A DNA stretch of 64,000 nt from Amia ocellicauda (Eukaryota; Chordata; Actinopteri; Amiiformes; Amiidae): positions 19,933,501-19,997,500 of the forward strand of contig NC_089866.1 of NCBI RefSeq assembly GCF_036373705.1, in the 5' to 3' direction. The position numbers were made by a program, and so were the translations under genes. Below are positions 53,596 through 64,000 of this stretch, in pieces. Each line of letters opens with the position of its first letter. The stretch's first letter is position 1. The notes beneath the pieces were generated by a model. It was not told where the DNA came from. It did no database searches and saw only the letters and a list, made by a program, of their open reading frames with translations.

Positions 53596-56500
53596 ATATA
53601 TTGACATAACTAAAAGACCATGTCTTTTTTAAAGTTTATATGATAATTTTATCTAATCAGGACTGCTCAAATTGAAGGCTTCTTGTTTAGATAATATGAA
53701 AAAGTTTTTTAAACACAAGAGTTTCCTTTAAGTCATTTAAATCTGTGAAAATGGCCAACCATTGTCCAATACATAAACTAATATAATTGCGTAATATATA
53801 ATATGTAATTTCTAGAAATTAGGATATCTAGAAAATGTGAGTGTTCAATTTAATCATCATTTTGCATTTGTACTAATGTCACAGACAGAAAAAACACCTC
53901 TCCCTCTCCTGACTAAATAAAGTGATGCAGGGCCATGGTAGTATTAAAACTGACAGAATTGAATTTAGGGAAAATAAATAGCATTCAAACAGAACGTTAT
54001 GACACTGGACAGATAGGATCCTTGCATTTCAGGCAGAATGGATTACCAAGAATGTGAAACAATGCACTTTTAAAGGTTCATGTTTTGTAGCGTAAACACA
54101 TAGAGCTGAAGAAGGAGTGAGACTATGCGTTCTGTTATGCTGGTTGATATACATTTCCCTTAAAAACATCTCAATACTCAGTTAGTGTGTATTAATACAA
54201 CAACCGGTATTATTTCTCATTAATTACTTTTTGCAGCTACCTATTATAAAGGTTTTGTTATACACTGCTATTAACACAACTCATGACAGTCAGACAGACA
54301 TTCAAAACACAGGGGACATTTTGTTGCAGAATAAGTCTGCTTCTGAAGGTCGTGCATTCAGATTTTCTTTATATAATGTATAGCACATTTTTAAAATAAC
54401 CCCCCCCCCCATATAATGCTATATAATGTATGTAATAACTGCTTTCAAAACTGCAGTTGTGAACAGAACAGAGCTGGGCCCATTGTACAAGGCTCCGCTG
54501 TTCAAAGCCAAATATGTGAGTCAGACAGGTTTAACCATATGACCATGTATTTATCACAGTTATCATTCAGTTACACAGTGTTATAAAAATCATTTCTCAG
54601 TCTGCATAAAGTACCAACGCTTCTGGGCGACCACTGCAACATATACTATAAACCGATGAATGGCAAACAATTATTTGTCTTTAATTATTGTAATTATTTC
54701 AGCTGACTACTGGAGCTATAAACAGACCCTGAATTTCCAAAATAAAGAAACAAAATGACTGATTGGACAGAATAGGTACACACCCCCCTAAAAATCACTG
54801 GGATGCATCTTTAACACTGTACATTAAATAGCCCCATTTAACCCATTAGCTAAAGTTACTGCTGCACTTTAAATTAGTTGAGATAACCAGAGCTAGTAAA
54901 CTTAGCTAGTGTAGGGATACCATATCTGACACGAGACATCTGGCATGACCTCAACGCATTATTTAAATGCTATTTATTCAGGTCTGAACAAGATGTTATG
55001 AATGTAAAATTGAATCCCTGGACCCTTATGAAACATTACATACAGTGCAAATATATAAAATAGGTAAAATAAAAAATATCACTTATTTGTTCAATACATG
55101 GTTGTACATGGCACAAAACGTGCAAAAATGTTTTACGAAGAAAAACCAAAACAAAACGTTGTGTTAAAATTTAACTTATAACAATCAACAACGTAAAAAC
55201 AATAAATAAGATGAACGATTAGTATTATTTTTTCAAACAAATGATTTGCATGTTTGTCTAATAAATTCATATCTATAAAACTTTGCAGAAACGAAATGCG
55301 ATTATATGAAATTACATTTTAACACTATAACAAAGGTAAAACAGTACAAAATATAAAACGATGTAAAACCGCTAACAACAACTAAACACTAGTGATTTGA
55401 GAAGGTGTGAGAATGTGCTCAGCCTACTGTGACCTGCGCCTGTCACTGCTGTCGACGTTCCTTCAAAGAAAATGTATAGCATCCTGTTGATTTTCCATTA
55501 AAATGCACCCCCGCAATCATCAACATTTTTGCTGCCCTCTCACTCACTCTCCCTTCACGCCTCAACATAACTTTTTTATTTTGTAAATTGTTAATGCCCC
55601 AACAAAATAAAACCTTCCTGACTGGTTTAGTTGAATTGTTTACAGACGTCCATAATTTATTAACGACCAATAGTTGTTCAAAGCGGATCCACCATGGCTC
55701 CACCACTGTCTGGGCCATACCCCATTCTTTACTTAACAGGGTCACATTTATACATCTTTTTACCTGTCATTTATATTTCAGATCATAGTTCAGCCCAAGA
55801 CATTACAAAACACTGCTGGATAAAAAGTTTAGAAACTGAACTGTATTTTAGTAATAACATGAGTATTGATGTTTTGTTAATAATATAAACTCGCCACTGG
55901 CTAAACAGAAAACATCAATTTTGTCCAGGTTTCTTTAACACGTTACAATGTTGTGCATATCTCTCTGACATAAAGTAATGAAGCGCCGAGTGAAGAAATT
56001 AAAGGCTTTCAGAAATGACAGTGACAGCCAGGAAAAGGACCATGAAATTTGCTGGGGAAATGAAATAGGTAGATCTGACATTAGTTAAGCTTTATAATAA
56101 TATCGAAATTTCCCCTTGGAACAATATTTTGAATGTCATCTCAGTAATGTTGATGGTATTGGGAATGTTAAGCAGGCAGCAGAGGTGTAGCTAAGAATGC
56201 AACAGAACAAGGTTATTCATCAAGAGCTCTGCCGAATTTTTGACCACTTCCTGTAAGGCATCCATCTGTGACTGAATACCATCCCATATTGAAGGCTTTT
56301 AGTCTACTGATAACATGATAATAACTATGTATATTTAAACATTGATGATATTTAAGATTCAGTTTCCCTAATTTATTTTCCAGTTCAGTGGTATTTATTT
56401 GTTTGTGTCCTTGCCTGTTTGGGGGAGTAGGGCTAAGGGTTTTATCTTTCAATAATGCTGTTGTCATCGAGTGCGCATGTCTCTGTGGAAGCTGCGTGGA

Positions 56501-59000
56501 AGCTTGAGATTGGATGATTCCTTTACAGAGGGACGTAGCGTTCATCTCACCTCTCCATGTCTGATGGAGACTCGAGAGGAACATAAATGTGAAGCGAACC
56601 TTAACCGCGTCGCCACAGACTACTTCAAAGCTGTGTCCTGGATGCAGCAGGCTGTGCGTGGGAGTTTGGTAGAAAATCGCAGCAGGAGAAAATCTGCAGG
56701 AAATCCAGAACCTGGACCCTAATCCAAGGCCTCACTCTGCCGCCATCACCTGCTGATTCAGCAGCCTGGCAGCGGGATAATGAGATACAGGCGGCTTCCC
56801 AAGGAGACCCAGAGATCCCTTCCCCCTCATTAACATTCAACCAGAGGCTTTAGCTTTACAGTCAGAGCTCACTTCCTGTACAGCTTTACAATCCTGCTGG
56901 TGAGCTACTGTATTAGAATGAGAAAAGCAATAACAAACAAAAGAAAAAAGCAGAGGTTGTTGTATAATTGAATAAATGTTCAGCAGTAGGTCTTTATTAG
57001 CTCCACTAACCTAAGCACAGGTCTAAAGCGTGATTCCCTTCCTTTTGAAGTGGCATACAATTGATCCCAGTTTTCGAAAGGTGGCCTTGTTTTCGACTGT
57101 CTGCGCACACACTGCCACAGGCTTTGAAATCCCGTTTTGCTTAGGAGAACGAATTTCCTTCATGCCTAAAGTTGACTCAGAAGCAGTTGCTGGGAGTTAA
57201 GACGGAATTAGGTGCTTTCCAATAGACAAGCCTTCCTCCTCCACTAAAGAAAGAAGAACAATATTTAATATTCATGAAGACACATAGTTTCCTTTGAGTT
57301 TTCTCGATTGTGCACCATCTGTCAACACTGCAGGACTGTTCAGCTACTGCAGAACTTCTCTAATGTCACTGCAAACACCACCAGCAGGCTGCTCTGTTGT
57401 AAATTGTGGGTTAAGAGACATAAAAAGCTGTTCTGTGCCAGGGATGGTTTTCGAGTTTAAATTAAATAGTTTCCTGTGTTTGACTACCTTTTATTTGTTT
57501 TCTTTCTATCATCATGCATCTTAAGATTGAATTGAGAGAAAATAAAAACAACCACAAAAGCCACTTTAGGTGATCTCATATGTGCCATCCAATGTGCCTA
57601 GTCACTGCCTTCTGTAATGCTTTTGGAGTTCCTGTATTTCTCAGTACTATATTTTACTGCAGAATGACACTTGGGAATCCAAAAGTCTGTCTGACAGATT
57701 ATTCATCAGTCATTGTTGTTTACATGCTTCGTTACTCAAATGCCCATTCACATAAAACAAAATGGAATCATATTTTTATTTTAAAAGACTAAGGATGCAG
57801 GTAGATTAAAAGTCAACATTATTTTTGAGTTGTGAGTTCTGCAGTTCATTTGCAATAACCATCTGTGAAAAACAGTAGATATTTGGTGATACGGCTTATA
57901 AATATTTTAGGTATTTGTGTATTTATTTATACGTTTATTTTATAAAGAAGTGATAGTCATTTTTTCTAACTAGTCGATCTACAAACATAACATTTAGCTC
58001 CCATGATTTCAACCATAATAACCAAGCCCGTTACTACAAATTCGTGAAACCCTTGAGAGTAAATTAAACCTAGAGAAAAAGGGATAATTTCTCAACAGCT
58101 CTCCAATAGTGGACTATTAAGTCATTCCTGCAGGGCCACACTAGAAGTGTGAAAAGATGTGGGCACATAAAGAGAGAAACACGAGTCTGCTGTCGCTAGC
58201 CCAACTCACAAGACAGCCAACACATACAAATGGCTGCAGGACAATGTAAATTGAAGAGAATCATGCTGATCAATTCCTAAAAGCATTTGTATAGCACAAC
58301 CCAGTTTAACTTATAGGTGTTGCTATTTATATGATCCTAAGGACACATTTTCGTCAGGTCATTTCTGTGACTATACTTGCATTTCAATGCTGCACACACA
58401 CCATGCCAACAAGAAGTAAAACCCTCACACCTCATCCTTGCACAAAAGGTGCAGACACAACATAGGCCAAATCGCGGTATTAGGTATAAATAGTGGAGTA
58501 GTAAAATCCATCAATCCTACTGACTTCTAGTAAACATTAAGCTCCTGGTTGAGCCGCAAATAAGTATGATCGCATCAGTCATTCCAGCCGCGTAGCTGAC
58601 TTAGCAGCTGGGGCGTTAACGGAGCTGGCCTTTATTTATATGAGAAATGACCGGATTGCAGAGCATCCCCAGAGAAACGCTACCCATGCATCACACAAAC
58701 ACAACCCTGGAGCACCCGACTTCAATTAAGCATGAATAAACATGTCTCAGACACCGTTTGTCGTAGTATAGCCTACGTGAGAGGGGACAAAAAGCAGAAA
58801 TACTGTGTTGTGAAGTTAAAGGCATGCATTTTGTTACGTGCACACGGGCAGACTACCCATACAGGGGGGGATTCTCCAGTAATGAGAGAGAGAGAGCAGC
58901 CTGTGTATGGTCGCATCCACAGGGAAGGGTCTCGCTGCTTCTGAATGTGACATGGGAAATAAACAGCCGACATATGATCGCAGGATAATAAATATGTGCA
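53596..59000. other. Intergenic stretch before lrrc75b
   Basis: No coding gene recognised. Short open frames (up to about 120 codons) show no family motif. Around 55440-55760 there is a C/T-rich then AT-rich block that resembles dispersed repeat DNA but has no ends I could define. Confidence 0.55.
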
Positions 59001-59602
59001 TTTCTCGTGTCACTCAGACGATCAAACACAGGATCGGATTGCTAGAGTGGCAGCCAGGCGGCATGGGGGCAATTCCCGTATAAAGACCAATATTACGCTG
59101 CCACAAACGCTGTGTTAGCCGTGGAGGCAGAGCGCGTCTGATTGGACAGTGTGGTGCGGGCTGTAGTATCACACACTAACTGTGTTGGAAAGGGACAGCT
59201 ACAGAATAGCAAGCGAGCAGCTCCCGTTAGTTACATTATTACTAGTGCACACCTACTTGGCAGAGAGGAAGATCAACACAAGGGAGAGCGGCCAGCTTGC
59301 ACACGTTTGCAAGCTCCAAGACATGCCTGTCTGGGAAGCCCGAGAGCAGCAAATGATCATTGCTGGGCATGCCGCTTAAAAACAGTTACTCCCATTCAGA
59401 TCGTCATTTTGAGAATAGTAATAGTAAAGCCATGCGCAAGCAAAGCATGAAGGACGAGTGAGATGCTCAAGTTGTTTTCTGCCTGGGTGGGTTGAATGCT
59501 AATCTAATGGGTCGTACTTGTTTTTTTTCCCCCATTGATTGACATCTTGCCAGCGTGTTGACTTTTGCACTGTATTTATCTGGTAAACGTAGCGATACAA
59601 GC
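59001..59602 (+). promoter_or_regulatory. Probable promoter / 5' leader of the lrrc75b-like gene
   Basis: GC content rises in front of the exon. An inverted CCAAT box (GATTGGACAG at about 59137-59146) and a GTATAAAG about 60 bp earlier are candidate core elements. The CpG-rich patch continues into the coding exon. The start of transcription is not defined by sequence alone. Confidence 0.35.
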
Positions 59603-59911
59603 ATGGGCTCCCGACTGAGCAGACAGAGTAGTCTGGTGGAAGACGGCACGACATTTTCCAAGAGGAGGCGACAGCAGCAGCAGCAGCAGCAGCAGCAGGA
59701 CCCCGCCGGGGCCGGGAGAGGGGCCAGCCGCGGCGGCGGAGACTTTCTGTTCGCGTCGCTGGTGCTGAAGTCCGACAGGCTGCCGGGGATGCTGCGGAGG
59801 GCGAGCCCCAGCCCGTACCTGCGCAGGGTGGGATGGATCCGGGAGATACAGGCGCTTCTCCGGGAATACAAGGTGGAGCAAGCCACCGATGTGCTCAAAT
59901 TACTGAGAAAG
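59603..59911 (+). CDS. lrrc75b: Leucine-rich repeat-containing protein 75B-like, exon 1 (partial gene)
   Basis: First ATG in the frame at 59603 (GC-ATG-GG), 103 codons, donor AAAG/GTAAAG in phase 0. The protein opens MGSRLSRQSS, which fits an N-myristoylation site (Gly2, Ser6). Then follow a basic patch, a run of nine Gln (residues 24-32, pure CAG codons) and a Gly/Arg-rich stretch. The conserved SPSPYLRRVGWIREIQALL, then REYKVEQATDVLKLLRK segment ends the exon. This last segment corresponds to the YERRVRWLREIQ and LLRLLR region near the N-terminus of human LRRC75B. The leucine-rich part would be in later exons beyond the window. Function poorly known. Human LRRC75B is next to GGT1, which supports the call. 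LRRC75A is the alternative. Confidence 0.75.
59672..59698 (+). repeat. (CAG)9 coding microsatellite
   Basis: Nine pure CAG codons giving a polyglutamine run at residues 24-32 of the lrrc75b-like protein; the lack of CAA interruptions suggests it is length-variable. Confidence 0.95.
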
Positions 59912-62900
59912 GTAAAGACCCAGTAGTATTTGTAGACATGTGGATGTATGCGATTTTAAAAAGTGGAACACATGCTTTTATTTTGGTTTTGACACCATAC
60001 TGCAACGTGGTATTTGCTCTTTGAAAAGACACATGTAGGAGGTATTTAGCACTGTTTATACATGACAAAAACAACAGCTGAAACGGGCTGGAGGCGGTCG
60101 TGATGCTAGTGATGTTATGAGACTGAGCCCTTGTGCAATGCCCAGCCTACAGGTTGTTCTGTACCAGCAGTATCCACGAAAACTACCAGCAAAGTGAAAT
60201 AATGTGACTGAAGTTGAATAAAAAGGACCTTTAAGTCAAGGCACATTCTTATGGACAGTCTAGACAAGAGACTGAGCCTGACACTGCAGCAGTCATCCAA
60301 AGAAACCGTGTGTAAGAGGATGAAAACAGTCATTCATAAGTCAGGAAACTTGCACAAAACATGAATACTAGGGAAACATGACTGTTTAAAGCAGATGTAT
60401 TTGGCTGTGATATACAGTATCTATATATAGAGAAGATGTGAGTCTAGTTACTGTAGTAATAGAGTATCACATTACTCTCTGGATTGCAGAACAGTGTATG
60501 TAGGCTACGTGTCTGCCTGCGGTACTTTACATTCTGTCGATTTCCCCATGCATATGATAATAATCCATTTTCAATACAAACTAACAACAACAACAAAAAA
60601 AGCCTTGCCACAGAAACTATGCTTTCTTTGGCTTCCAGTTGAAAACCTGACAAATGCATACCTTTTTTGTAGCTGAAAGGGACAAATATGAATGTAATAT
60701 TAACATACAATGTGGGTTGAATGGGTATTATTGACATGTTACAACATATGTTTGTTGTTTTTGTTATTACAGTGTAGTAGCAGTAGTAGTAGTAGTAATA
60801 ATAATACATTTAGTCCAATGTGAAAGTATCGGGTAACTAGTACAGTAATTGCAAGCTTTTCCAGGCTGAAGTAGATGTATATCTCAGAGCACAAACTAAA
60901 CGTAAATGATCAGACTCCTCAAGTGGTTTCGGCGACAATGCAGAGGGACTGTCACACTCCTCCAGCCTGCTCTGTCGAGCACCTTCTAGAAGTGGCGCTT
61001 GTTTACTGGAGGCACGTCAGAGAGGCAGAATCTGGCACCAGCTACGAGAGAGGGACAGAGACACGCAGACCTTGGCAGTAAAACAAGGGAAAAAGGTGTC
61101 CAGGCCAGGAACCTTAATCGTGCACCTGTGCAGGGAAATGTATATTGTAGGTACTTAAAGGGAATTGGCTCAGGTAGAGCACAATCTGTGATGCGTAAGA
61201 GGGCTTTGTCTGAGGGTTATGGTGAAGGACTTGGCTATGGGGGGTGGGAGCTTTTCAGAACTGAAATTATACATCATGAGTGCTTTTTATTACGGAAATA
61301 AGCCTGCTCTGATTTATAAACTCACTTTTCACTACCCTGCTGCACTTTTCACCTGGTGGTTAATTATTTTGCACCACCTACTCCTTTATAACGCTGGGCC
61401 TTATTTTCTTGGGCTGTTTTGGCTGGAGTCTCCCTCAGGCCCCGAGTGTGGCTGGATCCCAGATTTTAGCCGCCTCCGTCAGATCATTTGAAAAAAACCT
61501 TTTTTATGCATGCTCAATGTACGACTCTGATCAGGATCTGCTTCCAAATAACACCCACCACCCAGTCGAAACCCATCACCAATTTAGTCAACAGGACGGA
61601 TGCCGTGTCTTACACCGACCACTTCAGATGACTGCGATAGCGACGGTACCAAGCTGAAACCTCAACAGCATTTCCATGCACCTGAATGAGAGTCAGATGG
61701 TGATGAAGCAAATGTGGAGCAAATTAACAGGACGAATCTGTGCGGAAAGGTCACTCTGTGGTGTACTCAGACGATGGGCATCACCTTCTATTTCGCATGA
61801 GGCTCGATGACAAGAAAACTGCAGACTGCTGTAGTTGCTAGCCAGCCTTGGTAACATTCCTGTGACACTCACAGAGAGAAAGGCATCTTCAAAGAGTTGT
61901 TTGTTTCCACCTAAGGGAAAACTGGAGTTTGCAGTTGATACAGTTGCCTCTATTAGTAGATGCAATGTAGTCTCCCATTAAGCCCAGATGTGGATACAAA
62001 TACAGTGTGAGAAGGATACAATCTATAGCACTGCACCACCTGTTCTAGTGACCTTGAATACAGAGTTATAGGACATGCCAAATCAACCCCCCCAAAACGT
62101 AGCTAACAGATACGTTTAATAACTTTTGCAAAATAGCAGAATCTGGAGGGTTTTCTCTCTATCCCCCAGCGGGTGGGTTGATTTTAATATGCATATTTTA
62201 ATGCACATCATCTCCTCACCGGTTCCTAATGATACCAAGAGAGGCATTGACACAGAATCTTTTATTCATTCATTAATCCAAGACATTTCCATGAGTATGT
62301 GTGCGTCAGAACGATTACATCTATCGGTCTCTCCTATCTCAAAAACGTAACAAAATAACAACAGCTTCTCGAGTTGTAGAAGGACTAGAAACAAAATGTG
62401 CCAAAACGGTTTGCCAGGAAGGCGATTCGCTGTCAAATAAACAGCGAAGAAATGTTTTAATACTGAACAGGCCAAAAAGTGCGTAACTGGAGAGCACTCT
62501 ATATATTGTTCATGTGGAAAAATTAGGGTGGGTAAGGAAACTGAGCACGGGAGATATTTTCTGAAGTAAACAGTGCCATTAATAACTTACACTGTTCTGC
62601 TTTCAAAGCCCTGTAGTGTTCTGGAAAGCATTCGAGGGTGTCAGAGAGGGCTATTTCTCTCACCCCTGTTTCCTCCGTAAATGTGGAGAAAGAAAGAGCT
62701 GACATCTGCTCCTGTCTAATGCACTCATTACAGCACGGGCCCATTGTCAGTCCCCCATGCCACTCAGACACACTCCTCTTTAATGGGGCTCTTATGTAAT
62801 ATCAGGGGGATTATAAGAGATGCTTAGAAAACACAAAGAATGGCCCTGATTAATTCTAATTAGTGTCATCATCATAATTCCTACTATTAATGTTATTATG

Positions 62901-64000
62901 ACTAATGTTAGTGAAACTTGCTAAAAAAGCAAAAAAATTATAGGTTTTGTAATTTTTAAATTATACTTTTAAAGACTTTTATAATAATAGTGCTTCTTCT
63001 CATGAACATTGTTGGTGATTACTTTTTTATGTTCTGATAAGATATCATGGTCCAGGGAGGCATTAAAATAAAGAAATAGGCAAACAAATATACATTTAAA
63101 TGGTGATAAATGTGATGGAAGGCTTTGTTTGTCACCCTGAGAACACGTGTCTTGCAGTTCAAGCATAAATTAATCAAAGCACTAGTTCTGAAGTTAACAG
63201 GAATAATAATAATAAGAGTTCCTGTAATAAGAGTTTAATTCTCACATGTGAGCTCAGGGAGGCTTCCTTGCCTCATCTGGAAGCTGTTGCACTGCAGTCT
63301 AGACTTGTTGTTGAAGGTGCAGAAATTTACAATTAAATCAAAAGCAAAAGCCTAAGTAGTGAGTGTTCAGACTAGTTTACAATACATTGGTATTATGTTA
63401 AACACTTTTCTGGGATTAAAGGATCCAAGAGGTACATTAGCCAAGTTGTCTAGATATTTTTAGGGAAGCAGTTGCCGAGCAGTAACAATCAATCTTTGAA
63501 AATATGACAGTGCAGTAACAGCTGTCCTTGCCCACAGCATTATTCTTTCATCTGTCCTGCAGTCCTCTGGTTATTACATAGTTATGGATTGATATTGTTT
63601 GATACTTCAGCTGGGTGCAGGCCGTGGGAAATGAAGTGAGTTGAACCGCAGCCTGTGCTTGTAGATGTATGACAAGTGTTTGAGGACTGTTTCATGACGT
63701 GTCCAGATTGCACGCTCGGGTGGACGGACGCGGCCCAGTGGTTGACGATCCTGTGCTGTGAGTGATCAGTTTCATCCCCTTATCTTCATTAGCAAGTTAA
63801 TTTCCTCATAAATATACTGGATTCTTGCGAGTGAATATATTGATTGACTTTTGACAGGGAGAAATCTTTAAAGATGGCTTTTAGGCATCCTTTATCCAAT
63901 CACTGCAGCTTAATGGAATGTGCTTTTGCTCTCAGTTGTTGGCAATTGAATCAGTATGTAGGAACAAACAAACAAAAACAGACCAATCCCCCCACATACA
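59912..64000 (+). other. lrrc75b intron 1 (to window edge)
   Basis: I looked for a second exon with the expected LRRC75 motifs and found none, so the intron is at least 4.1 kb. Contains a short AGT run near 60776-60805 and AT-rich DNA; no transposon with definable ends. Confidence 0.55.

Noticed and set aside
59467..59898. 143-codon minus-strand frame opposite lrrc75b exon 1
   Set aside because: Antisense shadow; its poly-Cys run is the CAG repeat read backwards.

Overview
The window looks like nuclear DNA of a ray-finned fish. Its genes are vertebrate, with GT-AG introns and vertebrate-style splice phases. Its repeats are typical of fish: several Tc1 elements, hAT elements, L2-type LINE ends and many TA/ATT/GT microsatellites. 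I cannot name the species. The repeat types would fit a teleost or a non-teleost such as gar or sturgeon.

Three protein-coding genes can be supported. (1) A complete gamma-glutamyltransferase 5 gene (ggt5-like) lies on the + strand: 12 coding exons, 8928-25148, 554 codons plus stop. (2) A complete gamma-glutamyltransferase 1 gene (ggt1-like) lies on the - strand: 12 coding exons, 46082 down to 36001, 576 codons plus stop. The two genes are tail to tail and share the same exon count and intron phases, so they are ancient paralogues. (3) The first coding exon of an lrrc75b-like gene is on the + strand at 59603-59911; the rest lies beyond the window. GGT5, GGT1 and LRRC75B also lie close together on human 22q11.23 (from memory), so the block looks like conserved vertebrate synteny. 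The two GGT products are predicted type II membrane ectoenzymes that process glutathione (GGT1) and leukotriene C4 or glutathione conjugates (GGT5).

Layout: 1-145 is a decayed L2 LINE end; 146-8900 is intergenic with a truncated Tc1 at about 5775-6544. Intron 1 of ggt5 (9101-16877) holds a 1.1 kb GT/GAGAAA minisatellite and a nest of transposons (14194-16328). Intron 10 of ggt5 holds a dead Tc1 (22890-24449). The space between the two 3' ends (about 27-34.8 kb) contains the most unusual object in the window: a tandem array of about 150-165 bp modules with tRNA-like A and B boxes (29430-32130), whose inner part is a large inverted repeat with arms of about 0.9 kb. The introns and flank of ggt1 hold an L2 LINE interrupted by a TIR transposon (42086-44581). 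Beyond it lie an almost complete Tc1 with an open transposase frame (50885-52469) and, 23 bp further on, a hAT element with a perfect 8-bp target duplication (52493-53587).

All exon joins were read by eye from splice signals, reading-frame continuity and remembered family sequences. No alignment or database search was run.
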